Shown here one piece after another: positions 33,893 to 45,732 of a DNA stretch of 64,000 nucleotides. The DNA is from Apus apus. Its lineage: Eukaryota > Chordata > Aves > Apodiformes > Apodidae. The translations under genes were made by a program, and so were the position numbers. The DNA is taken from contig NC_067283.1 of the NCBI RefSeq assembly GCF_020740795.1, positions 111,959,706 to 112,023,705 of the forward strand, written 5' to 3'. Within the stretch, counting starts at the first letter, position 1. Every line of letters begins with the position of its first letter. The notes under the pieces are model-generated. The model made no database searches. It saw nothing but the letters and a program-made list of their open reading frames with translations, and had not been told where the DNA came from.

Positions 33893-34882
33893 TGTTCTGG
33901 TTTGGTTTGGTGGGTTTTTTGGTATGGGGGAAGGGCACCAGGAGTGGCTCCTGTGAAAAGCTGAGAAGCTCCTCCTGCTCCAAACCCAGCCAAAGAGCCA
34001 TTAGAGGGACAATAGATGTACCTCAGTGATTAACATGAAAGAACAGCTATAACACCTGAGCAGAGAAGGACTTGGGGGGAGAAGAGCAGTGCTGGGGAAG
34101 GAGAGCAGTGCTGGTGGTTGGTGAAGAAGAAGGGGAAGAAGGTGCCCTAGCAGAAGTTTCCCTGCAACCCATGGTGAGATGACAGCTGTCCCCCTGCACT
34201 CATGGAGGAACGTGAAGGAACATTCCCTGAAGGCGCCAGGAGGGGTGAACTTGGCCACTGGATTTGGATTTTGTGGCCAGAGGATTTGCTGCCAGTGGAT
34301 TGTGCAGCTTTGGAAGACCCCGGTGCTAGGGGAGTTTGTTCCTGAAGCAGCCCGTGACTCTGTGGAAGCCCAGGCTGGAGCAGCTCTGGATCTTGTGGGA
34401 AGGACTCACGAAGGAGAGGTTTGTGGAGGACTCTCTCCCATGGGAGGGACCCCGTGGGGAAGCACGGAAGAACTGCAAGGAATCTTTCTTCCTGAAGAGG
34501 ATGGCACGGCAAGAACCACCAGCCTGTGAACTGACTCTAAACCCCATCCCCTGTCCCCCTGTACCGCTGGGGGGAAGGAGGGAGAGAAACAGGGAACAAA
34601 GTGATTTGGGCCCGGAAAGAAAGGAGGGGTGGGGGTAATGTATGTAAGCACTGCTCTTTGTGTTGTCTGTGTCCTGTGTGTGTTTGATTAGTGTGAAATT
34701 AAATTATTGTTTTTTCCCCAAGCTGAGTCTGTTTTGCCTGGGACCTTAATCGGTGAAGGACCTTGTCCTTTGTCTCAACCCATGAGCTTTGTCCTCCTTA
34801 TCCCAGAGTGTGTGTGTGTGTAAGCTGAGTGAGTGGCCATGGGGCTGTTCCTTTGTTGTTGTGTTGGGCTTAAACCATGACA
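33893..34882 (+). mobile_element. Solo LTR of an ERVL-like endogenous retrovirus
   Basis: This 990-bp element begins TGTTCTGGTTTGG and ends AAACCATGACA. The ends are imperfect inverted repeats (TGT-TCTGGTTT against TGT-CATGGTTT) in the usual TG...CA form. It is flanked on both sides by AAACA (33888-33892 and 34883-34887), a 5-bp target duplication as expected for ERVL-class insertions. An ATTAAA at 34698-34703 followed by T/C- and GT-rich sequence gives plus-strand orientation. No internal gag, pol or env sequence is present, so it is a recombination-derived solo LTR. It lies antisense in GAREM1 intron 3. Open frames inside it are not viral genes. Confidence 0.88.
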
Positions 34883-35337
34883 AAACAGCTGATTAGTCAA
34901 GTGCAAGGTGTTCAACCTGAAGCTCAGCCAAGTAAACTTTTTTTATTGTTCTGCACAATCCTGCATCTTACTTGAAGAGAAATAGCCGCCTGACACTGCC
35001 AAAGGAGGCATGAGAACAAACAATTTTTAAAGAAAGGACAAATCCACATATCCCAGCAATTCAAACAGCCACTTGTGTCATGAGCAATGACAGAGCATCT
35101 CTAGATTCCCTGGTGTATGCTTTTCCCACCCCCTTGCTTTTGCTGTTTGCTAGAACTTATTCGCCAGGCTTTTGAGGGAAGCAAACCTCCTCCTTCCACT
35201 ATCTTCAGCTCCCTGAGGAGCAGAAAAAAGGTGATATAATCATTATGGATGAAGCATGTTCCTTTGATATAATCTCTTGCAGGCTTAGGGGGAACAACAA
35301 ATGAAATCTATTCCCTGAACGAGAAGAATATTGGTTT

Positions 35338-35552
35338 ATCATAGAATGGTTTGAGCTGGAAGGGACCTTAAAGATCATCTAGTTCCAACCCCCCCTGCAT
35401 GGGCAGGGACACCTCCCACTAGACCATGTTGCTTAGAGCCCCATCCAACACTGTCCTTGAACACTTCCAGGGATGGGGCTACCACAGCTTCCCTGGGCAA
35501 CCTGGGAAGACCTGGGTCTTACCATGCTCACACTAAATATCCCATATGCCTA
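35338..35552 (-). mobile_element. CR1 LINE, short 3' end
   Basis: The plus strand reads ATCATAGAATGGTTTGAG, AGATCATCTAGTTCCAACC, CACCTCCCACTAGACCATG and CTTCCCTGGGCAACCTG, the reverse complement of a CR1 3' end. It is 5'-truncated and fades after about 215 bp. It lies in GAREM1 intron 3 in the gene's own orientation. Confidence 0.9.
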
Positions 35553-37688
35553 ACTCCCTCTCTGCCTTACTCTCCTAGTCATAACTTCCTTCATAATTTT
35601 TTAATCATAATTGCAATTTAAGAGATTAAACAACATATGCACAGCCATGTGTGTACTTTTCTACTACGGAAATTGTACTGGAAAGAAAAAAAAAAAAAAG
35701 GCAAAACAGATGTCCAAGGCTCATTTGTTCCTCAAGTTATTTCCTTAAGACTGGAATGAGTCTTTATACACAAGATTGCTATGTTTTGTATTTGAGTGGT
35801 TTAACATGAAAAGCCCTTTTCCGAGACCTAACAGAACCCACCCAGCTCTTCCTCAGTAGCCAGACACCTACTCATAAAGTAAGGGGCATCAGATAAACAC
35901 TACAGGCCTGTTACAGACCACTTTATTTGGAAATACTGAACATACTAAAACACTTGGAACTTAAAACTTGTCCTAAAATGGTGTAGCCCTTTCTCACCTC
36001 TGCAACCCCTGAAAACTTCATGGAGCTGTGTGAAGTTCAAATTCCAGGCTTCAAACTCGCGTACCATCACAGAAAAGGCACTGCATGAAATCAAGGCTCT
36101 CATTCCAATCTCTTAATAAACTGAGAAGTCCTGTGAATAACACCTCCTCTTCCAAGACATGATCTGCCATTCACCCATATTTGTGAAGTTGTGATTACCT
36201 TCTGCAAGGCTTTCAGGGCAAACAGGCAGCTCAGCAGAGGTGTGCCGCCTTAGCGCTTCAGTCTCAGGGCTTCCGGAGAGGAAGCCATTCAAACTCTGAA
36301 TTATCTAAACAAAGGCTAATTGGGTCTAATCCAGGAAACTACTAGGATTTTATGGTACATAATACTCATTCACAGCTCACACCCCTGGCAAGACAGTATT
36401 TGGAAATACCGTGACATGAAAGGAAAGCACTTGGTATTTTTGCTGGTAACACTGCTGTGATGCTTACTACTGGTTTCTCCTCAAAACCACCTCAGAGCAT
36501 TGCTTTTGAGCTGTGAAAATGTAGCCCTGCCTTTGGTGGAGCTAAGAAGGACACACAGGGCTCTCTGCATGCATCATTCAGTAGCTCCCTTCTCTTTCTG
36601 AGATGGCATATTTTGTAAGAATGTCAGTTTCTAGCATTGACAAGTCCCCACAAATGGCTTATTTGGACAACATGAGCTGCAGTGTCAGAAATTTTATCTC
36701 AAGACCATAGAGTTACAGCTTCTTCCTTCCTGCAGGACACCGGCTGGAGTGAGGGAGGTGTCACAACCTACGGCTGTGAGAACTGCTTCTTGGCCAACTC
36801 ACAGTTCCCTGGTGATTCACAAACAAACATGCTACTGTAGAAGGAAACGGTGGGTCAGATGTGAAAGAACAGAGGTAACTAACAGGCCAAGCTTCACAAG
36901 GAAGGTCTCACAAAGCAGCTGCTTATTAGTGGCATCCATTTCCATCAGCCAAAAGAGCAAATGGCTTTGTAGATTCAAGAGGCATGTTTAAAGACAAAAC
37001 ATTATAAATTCAAAAGTTTGGGAAATATTATTTTTTTTAAAAAAAAGTATAGTCACAGTAAAATAAGGCTGAATTTTGCTGTGCTGGAACAAAAGAAAAA
37101 TTGCGGCACAAGTCTAGTTTGGCACTCTGAGATAAATACTGTTCTGCACAAATACAAAAGGCATCAGATGCTGTCCAAAACTGTAATAAAAAAACCTCAA
37201 GTGAAATTGAAAGTCTAATACTGCACAACTTTATCCCTGTACGTTAAACCCTACTACGGTCAAGTTAAAGCTGCTGGTACACCTCAGCAGGCTAAGTATA
37301 TTTTAAAATTTGAATTCTGAAAGTCAAGAAAGGCAACTCCTCTCTTCTTGTGTTAGGTTAATTAATTCATTACCACATGGTAGTTAACATCTACAAAGCG
37401 TACAGTGTAGGTAAGTACGTGTTCCAGGACATGAGCAACAAATATATCTCTCATTCATACTATATAAAACAATAATTCTAAAATCATCTAGAAACTCATG
37501 CACAGGTATCTCTACATTTTTGTTTCTCCAGTTACATAGTTAACAATCTTTACTTTGTCCTTGTAGCAATGACCTATGAAAATCAAACTTGTTGTCTTGT
37601 TCACTCAAATATTTCACTTTATCAATGGCCACGAAACTTATGAAAACATCAACAAATAGAGCCATAGACTTTAGCACACAATATTAGG

Positions 37689-38062
37689 TGAGACCTTCAG
37701 GTTGGGCAGGACCCCCAGAATCATCAAGTTCAACCTGCTCCACAAAACAGGTGTAGTTAGTGCAGGCTGCTCAGGGTCATGTGCAGTTACATTTTTAGTT
37801 TCTTCAAAGATAGAGCATCCACATTTTCTCTGGGCAACCTCTTCCTGTGTTTAACTACCCTCATTAGATTTTTTTTTTTTTCATATATTAGAACAGAATT
37901 CTCATGTTCGAACTTGTGCCTATTGCCTCTTGTCCTCCAACTGGGCACCTCAGATGAGTCTGAGCTACACTCTTGCTAACTCAGCCCAATATACAGTTGG
38001 CAACCTTTGCTACACCACCACTACTCTCTACAAGGTACCTCTCAGTCTTTTTTCCACAGAGC
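37689..38062 (-). mobile_element. Diverged CR1 LINE fragment
   Basis: Phrases of the CR1 3' region in reverse complement are recognisable: GAATCATCAAGTTCAACC, CTCTGGGCAACCTCTTCC, GCCTATTGCCTCTTGTCC. Divergence is higher than in the other copies and the octamer tail is lost. Probably an old insertion of a different subfamily, in intron 3. Confidence 0.75.
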
Positions 38063-40240
38063 CACTCTCTATTCCGTCAGCTAGAAACTGCTGGCTGCAG
38101 TGCCCATGGCATCCCAGATCCTGGGCTTTGTGCTTGCCTTTGGCAAACTTCACAGGGCTCCCCTCAGCCCAGAAATCAGTCAAGCACAGCAGCTCCTCAG
38201 AACAAGTATGTTTCACACTAAATAGTAGGCTTAAAGACAACATGATCTGGGAGAAAGTGTGTATCATAAATTGCTTCTAAAGGGCAGAAGGGGTAACATC
38301 ACACCAGACTTGACTTACCCTCTACCCTCTAAGCTTCCAGCACTGACCCAACAGGATTTTCACCTCCAAGCACCCCTTATGCTCCTTCACAGCCCTGCTG
38401 AGAGCCACAGACCCTCTGCTTCCTGCTACGAAATCACTGTTGGGATGTAAGCAGAACCCTCTGCTATTTCAGATGCTTGGACTGGCCATTGGCACGTCCC
38501 AGCCCACACACATGACACAGCATGTTGCCAGTATATGATGGCAACAGCTCTCTATCTCAGAGTGGGAGAGTTAAGGTACTCCAGAACACAGACTGATACA
38601 GAAATTATATATTTCTATGAGAATCTCTTCATAATTCTGGAAAACAGGTAACACTACAGAAGGCAGAAAACACCTGAGAAGTCTTCATTCAGTTGCATAA
38701 CATACACAGGAGGGCCAACTCTGGTTGCAGTGTGGCTCGGCTCTGCCCCACACATTCAGCTCACTTCCCTCCTCCTCCATTCTGAAACAACTCCTTCCCC
38801 AAACATTTTTCTTCATGGTTGCAACTCTCTTTTATACACTACAACAACAATGCTTCATGCTTTATAACAATGACTCCTGCAGTTTTTCTTCCCCCTGCCC
38901 CTCTTTCACCCTTCCCAGCCCATTTTCACTTTCTGTTAATATGTGAGAATAAGCCACACTCCCAACTCTGTGGAAGAGGCAGTTCTTGTTACACTAGACT
39001 CCAAAGCCATCCAGAAATCACTAGCAGATACTCAAATTGAACAACTCCTACTGCAGAGGACTCACAGAACTAGAACCTACTCCATGCTGTACTTACCCTA
39101 ACCTGCCTGCTGCCAGTCTTGATCCATGCTAACTGTTCACTACTGATGCCAGGATGCTGACCAGAAAGGTTACTGGCTTACAGACATCAAACACATGGCA
39201 AAACATCAGTGGGCTAAGTCACTCTAATTCCCTCAGTTTCAAGACTCCCACAATTCAGTAACAATTCAGAAGCCAATCACATCTACTGCAAAGGACAGGC
39301 ATCAGGGAAGTAATTAATGATTATTTAGGAAACCTGTTCTTTTGGGAAAGCTCAAGTGAATTGTTTCTTTTGCTTAAGGAAAAGTTAACCCAGAAAAATA
39401 GCTTTTGACAACACCTGAGTCAATATCCTGACTTGGACTGCAACTATTCTAATTTGTTATAGTTTGAAGTAGAAGTCTTTAATCACTTGGGCACACATGA
39501 ACTCCTTATAAAAATGATTTGTGGCTTCATATAGCTTGTTATACCTGCTGGATCCTATTAGAGTAATGCAAAAATTGCATTTACAGTAAAAGTTCAGTTA
39601 GGATTTATTTTGGTAGAGCTCTTTTTAACTGTGAGGTGTCCGATTCATAGTTAATGTAGATAGTCTTTACTATTAAAGCTGAGAGACCAATCAGAACACT
39701 TAAAATATATTTTTACTGGTCCCCCAAAATGTATAACGATTATTTTAATATAAAACGAATGGACTTTAGAAGAGCTATTAGCAGAAAAAAATAATAAGTC
39801 TACTAAATTCAGTGAGACAGCATTCCATTTTTATTTTATAAGTGTCTTTCTCCCAATACAGAGAATCAGCAAATACAATATTTCATGTCTTCCTCTCAAC
39901 TAAAAGGGACTTTGCCCTGATTACATTAAAAACTGGCTTCAGTGTTGTTTAAGAATGTCTTAAATAAATTAAATCAAAGTGTTAGAAAAGTGACCCCAAA
40001 TGTGACAGGTAATACTGCAGAGCTCTAATATGAAGTGTCCCTTCACATGGGATGTCAGGAAGACCAGCACATGAAGCCACTGTGAGGCAATAGCACTTAT
40101 TGGCATCAAACCACAAGGTGATGAGGGGACATAACTGCAACCAAGTCAGAAGATCAATTTTGCTTCTGTGTGCTGCATTAACATTAATTAGAAAGAAAAA
40201 AAACCAAACCAAACCTAACCACAGTTTTCACTATATACTA

Positions 40241-40557
40241 TCTGAAAGGAGGTTGTAGAGAGGTAAGTGCCCATCTCTTCTCAAAAGTAACAAGTGATAG
40301 GACAAGAGGAAATGGTCAAGTTGTACCAAGGGAGGTTTAGACTGGGTATTAGGAAGAATTGCTTCACAGAAAGGGTTGTTAAGCACTGCAACAAGCTGCC
40401 CAGGAAAGTGGTAGAGTCACCATCCCTAGATGTGTTTAAAAATGGTGTAGATATGGTGCATAGGGACACGCCTTACCAGTGGACTTGGTAAAGTTAGGTT
40501 AATGGTTGGATTTTATTAGCTTACAGGTCTTCTCCAACCTAAGTGATTCTATGATTG
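40241..40557 (+). mobile_element. CR1 LINE, 3' end
   Basis: The plus-strand CR1 end runs from TCTGAAAGGAGGTTGTAGAG through TAGACTGGGTATTAGGAAG and GTAGAGTCACCATCCCTAGA to GATTCTATGATTGATT. It shares the GTCACCATC...GTGTAGATATGG segment with the copy near 1.1-1.5 kb, so the two belong to one subfamily distinct from the CTAGTGGGAGGTGTC type. Confidence 0.9.
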
Positions 40558-41979
40558 ATTTCTGACAAAATGCACACTCTATGGACCAGCACAGTCAAAC
40601 CACTGTGAAAAGAGGATTACATTAAAAAGAGAATCAAACAGGATATCAAATCATCACATCAGCCAAACGATGCCTTTAATAGGAAAGAAAAGGATCACTA
40701 CAGGGCTGATTACCTGACCCACTTCTCCATCCTGGAAAGGCTCTGCAAACAACTTCACAGCCTCTCCTGGGAAACCAAGTGGTATCGTCAGGACAAAAAT
40801 TATATCCTGGAAGATTTGAAGGATCCTAAAACATTAATTGGGCTGTTTTTTAGAGTGCAGGCTTTTCTGAAGTCCAGTCTATCAGACAATATTGCTGCTT
40901 TTTAAGAGAACTTTTTGTGAATTGCCCTTGGTGTGATGTGGGGATTTTGTTCCTGATTGTAAGTCTTAATGCAAATAGCTTCTGGGGTATTTGTATAGAC
41001 TGCCATGTGTGTGGGATGAGAGATCTGATCACAGAAACCTACTGCTGTTGGTTCAGCAAAAGGTAGGGCCCTGGGGCAGCTCAACTTTCTTAATATTTTT
41101 CTTCCTAGCATAGAGAATAAAAGAATTCTCCTCTTTGCAGCATAATGCTGTTACCTAGGCAAAATTCTCTGCAATCATGCACTGAATAACTTTAATACAA
41201 AGTTACCCGCCTATCTGGTCAGTGAAGAAAAGACAGAACACTTCTAATTTCAAATTAGAAACAGATTAAACACCTATTGACTGAATTAAATCAGCTTATT
41301 CCCAGGACACTAAATTGCTGTGCCTGTAGATGCTGCTGGCCACTGAGTACCTGAGGCAACCGAGTCTAAAAGCACAGTGCTGATACTTACATCCAAATAA
41401 ATGACCAGAAATTGTTTTAGCCATTACAAAAGTTTGGTCTAATCTAAAATTTTTGTTTCCTATCCTGTGAAAAGTGACTCCACCTTCCACTGCCACCTCG
41501 GCCTGATGGCACGTGTCGCAGCCTTCCTTCAAACAACTGGCTGGTCCCAAACCCCCTGCCTCAGCACGGTCCCCAGAAAGCCTGCCTAGCTGCAAAACCC
41601 TGGGGAGAAGGTGGTGTGTTTTTCCTTTTAACAACTAATACAAGAAGTATAAATAAAAGTAACCCCTGTGGAGAAGAGCCCACGTCTGTCACAGTGAGAA
41701 TGGCAGCACTAGTTGTAAAATCCTGCTGGAGCAGCACAGGATTTATATGGAGGAGCACAGTTTGGACCAAGTTGAACCGTAACTGTGACATTATTGGCAT
41801 GTGCAGACAGACCTCAACAAGCACAGCCAAAACCAGGCAGTGACTGTCTGGTGGCACCCTGTAACTCTACAGGCTCTTTCTTCAAAAATTATCCATCAAA
41901 GACTTGAGTGTCTGGAACAAGAAAGAGTTCCCAGACTTAGCTCCCCCTCATCTTAAATGCTTCATCAGATATTTTAGGC

Positions 41980-42000
41980 TTTTTTTTTTTTTTTTTTTTT
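41980..42000 (+). repeat. Poly(T) run, 21 nt
   Basis: An uninterrupted run of 21 T on the plus strand (A on the GAREM1 sense strand), in intron 3. It may be the relic of a retroposon tail or simple slippage. Confidence 0.9.
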
Positions 42001-43296
42001 AAATACCGGATTAGCTACCTTCTGATACTCTGTTCTGAATTTAAATGAGCACATTGCATTGGACAGAAATCAACTGTACTTAGTATTCCTCCCTTTGCTC
42101 TAATCAGTTCAACAGGATCTCCCTTATATTAAAACTTTAACACACATAATTCTCTTGCATGTAAAGGGTTATTAAGCACTTTAATAAATCCTGTTAAGTT
42201 CATTTATTTTTTGGAAGATGAAAACCTTGGAATAGACTTCTATGAAACTGGAAAAACTGCCAAGAGAAATACTGCCAAGATAACTGTGTAACTACGTTAA
42301 ACCTGGATTATTATCACTGTTATTTACATTAAGGAGTATCACTATAATATCTTCAAAAAAATTTGGTATCTAACAGTAAGCTATGCTTAGTTCTAAGTTT
42401 GTTATATATGACTCAAGACACAGCATTTTTCATTTAAACAAGCCTGCAGATGAATATTTTTCTTCTTATAAAATCAAAGGTGCACATTTTACTGTGCCAC
42501 ACTTTTGATTTGGTCATTAATCAACTGAGAAATATTGGCACACTACTGGATAAGGCTAGCAGTCCCAAGGTAAGACTGATCTTTCCTGGGTAGAAACGAA
42601 ATTCTCTTGTTGCCTTGATTTGCCCAACTGCATCCTGAGTGTACAAAAACGTTCCAGCTTTCTCATGCAGCCTTCATTTGTGAAAGACTCTGTCTTTATG
42701 GGTTCAGGTAAATGGAGAGCAGAAATGTAAACAACCTGCTGTCTTTAAAGGCATGAGTCTGTGTCCCTGAATGAATTAACTGATGAGCCTTCACACTTAC
42801 AGCAGTCCTCAGCAATCTTGTTTCACACCTATAAAAATTGTGAACTAGTCAGCGTAGCCCAGCTCTAGCAGTACAAGAAAGAAAAAGCCTTTAAAACGTT
42901 ATTCTAAAAGCTCCTCCCTCACTTCACGAGGAACCAGGAAGCTCTATATTGATTTTGTACCAGAATGATTAAACAGTTTCCACTGTAGGGCTGACAATGT
43001 GGATCTGTGCTGTTGTACCCCAGTGTTAGGATGCTCTTCAACCAGTCGTAGGTGGCATACTAACTGAAGCAAAAGAGACGAGTATGAAGAGCTGAGCTGA
43101 TGTGCCCTGGGTAGTGTCACAGATATAGGTAGGACCAGGAACAAGAAGATCTGAACTCACAGTGTCACGCCATTGCACGGTGGTGTGTTCAGCGACAGCA
43201 AGCCCTTCCACACTCATGGGACTGCCGACCCTTTGATGAGCCCAAAAGATGTGTACATGTACACACAGACACAGAACAAGCATGTCTTTTGGTGGG

Positions 43297-43330
43297 TTTT
43301 TTTGTTTGTTTGTTTGTTTTGTCTTTGTTT
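43297..43330 (+). repeat. (TTTG)n simple repeat
   Basis: About five TTTG units with T-rich edges lie in intron 3, about 460 bp downstream of exon 3 in gene orientation. Confidence 0.85.
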
Positions 43331-43775
43331 TATTCACAATGCTATTTAGCTGCAGTAATTTTGAGACAAGCAACCCCCCATCCTTTCACCCTGAGTGCAC
43401 TCTGAGAATAAGGCTTTCTGTACAGGGATTCAAGCAGCTGCTGCTTAGCAGAGAATAAAACTCAGACTGCTGGAGGGGGAGGGAAAAGTGGGCAACAAAC
43501 AATATTTGCTTAAAATCTGGCAGGAGCATCCTAATTAGATGAGTTATTGGATGGATCATCAGGACTGCTCCCCAAAGTACCATATGACAGGAGAGCCCTT
43601 AAAAGACATGTTGATTTAAGACTGCAAAAATGATCCCAAAGAGCACCACCACTAAATGCAGAACACTAAAGGCTCATTTGTCTCAAAAATCACACTTCCC
43701 ACACAGCACCCTTGCTCACTTGCCATGTATATAAAGGTCGTAACAGTTAATAATTTAGACAGGGATAAATATTTA

Positions 43776-43955
<180 letters not shown>

Positions 43956-45198
43956 TTATACTGGACAACTATCACTGTGGCAACTGCTGGCTCAATTTAT
44001 TCGCCATTTTGTTTGGTAAATTTTTCCAGTTATTAGCACCCAAAGAAGATGAAAGATCGCAGAGAGTCTCCTGAACCTTCCATGAAAGACACCCAGTTTC
44101 ACCAGGTTGGAACAAAAAGAATGTGTGGAGGAGTTCAAGTCAAATTAAAAAAGATCCTTTTATCACATGCTCTCTAGAAATAGTAAATAACTACGGAGGC
44201 ATTTGTGTTTGTGTACTTCATTTGATGTAACTCTATCTGTACAGATAGCGTTTTTTAGCCCTTAATACAAAAAACTTTACAGAAAGAAAACACACCCACT
44301 ACTAAAAAATCCCCAAAACAAGGAACATAGGGGTTTTGCTTTTGCTTTTAGCATCATCAAACAGCTATTAAAAATGCTAGGATAAAACCCATTTCCCCCT
44401 AGGCTTCCCTAAGAGTGAAACAGTACCTAACTTCCCTCAACCATAAACTAACATAAGAAATTAAACGATAAACTGTTAAAAACCTTTTGAAGGTGGTCAC
44501 CTTCAGAAAAGCATTAGAAAAAAACAAGTGTTTCTTGATGACTTTACCTCTCCCCAGCATGAAAATCTTGGCTATTTTCTAAGTCTTGTAAAAGGCAAGA
44601 ACTAACATGGAGGCAGCTGCCTTGGACAGACCTGCCAGGGACAGCCAGGCACATCAATCAGCTCTGTGCACTACAAACACGAAGTTTAAAAGCTTTCTTT
44701 TATAAATATAGTGATAACAAAAGCTTAGATGGACAAGTTTGCTGCTTGTATGACTTAAACCTAATCATTGGAGCAATCTTCCCAAATTAGAAACATTAAC
44801 TATTACTAAATTAAAGGCTGAGCACAGTAAGACTTGATGGAAGAAACAACTGAAGAAAAAAAGTAAAAGGTTGAGTAGAATCAATTTTTAGAGCATCTCC
44901 TGTAAATAATATTTTTAAATTAGCAATGCACTGGGTTATTGTTCCCAAACAGTGCTCAACATCATTAAAATCCATCAGGATGTCAGCCACCTACAGAAAT
45001 ATTTTCTCACTCCTTCAGCATTTTTGTGCACTGCCTGTGTACTTCCCATCAGACTTGAGACTTTTGTGACACATTTGGAGAATTCACCCACACTAAACTA
45101 TTTCAGACCACTTAGCAGCAAAGGAGGAAATGAATGCAAGGTCAGCAAGTCCTGATGCCCCATGAGAAAGACCTGTCCTCACCACCCTGCCAGGTATG

Positions 45199-45236
45199 CA
45201 CACACACACATGTACACACACCCACACCCCCACACC
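45199..45236 (+). repeat. CA-rich microsatellite, imperfect
   Basis: CACACACACACA, then TGTACACACA, then CCCACACCCCCACACC. An interrupted (CA)n tract in GAREM1 intron 2. Confidence 0.85.
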
Positions 45237-45644
45237 AGGAGAGGTGCAAGACCAAAAGGCTCAGCTCCTCCATCCAAGCCCAGGACCCTGCTGACAGAGG
45301 CACACTCTTTCAATCAATATGTTTGAGTACTGTATTTGTAAGCCTAAATATCAACTTAAAAGACACAGATGTCTTTTTACTGCATTCCATAGGTTTTTTT
45401 TCTTTCTAGAGTGACCACAGTAACTTTGAAGTATTATCAGCAGGGTAACTAACGAAAGACTCTTGTGCTTCCCCCCGTAAGACTGTATTTTGCAACAGCT
45501 TAATAAACTTTACCACTCTTCAAAAATTAGCTGCCTTGGAGTCTTCCCAACTCTGCCTCTGCTTCAGGACACACTATTATTTGAAGTTCAGCCAAGACAT
45601 TTAAAGTGCTTCAAAGACCCACACTGGGGTAGGTGCAGAAGGAT

Positions 45645-45732
45645 CTTTGGTTTGACCTGCTGAAGCTATTCCTGTAGTATATTACAGAAATGTAGTTGAC
45701 TACAGGAATGGCTTTCCCAGGTCAGACCAAAG
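45645..45732. repeat. Long near-perfect hairpin, 34-bp arms with 20-nt loop
   Basis: The left arm (45645-45678, starting CTTTGGTTTGACCTG) and right arm (45699-45732, ending CCCAGGTCAGACCAAAG) are reverse complements at 29 of 34 positions with no gaps. The inner 11 bp (TTCCTGTAGT side) are exact. Two of the five mismatches become G-U pairs in plus-strand RNA. The right arm and its outer flank (GGTCAGACCAAAGG... GGATTCTGCCTGAGACAGG) resemble an old interspersed repeat known to me from turtle and crocodile DNA. This could be a fold-back transposon relic or a source of a miRNA-like hairpin. Confidence 0.8.

Noticed and set aside
34179..34651. Open frames of 100-121 codons on both strands
   Set aside because: They lie inside the solo LTR, which carries no viral genes.
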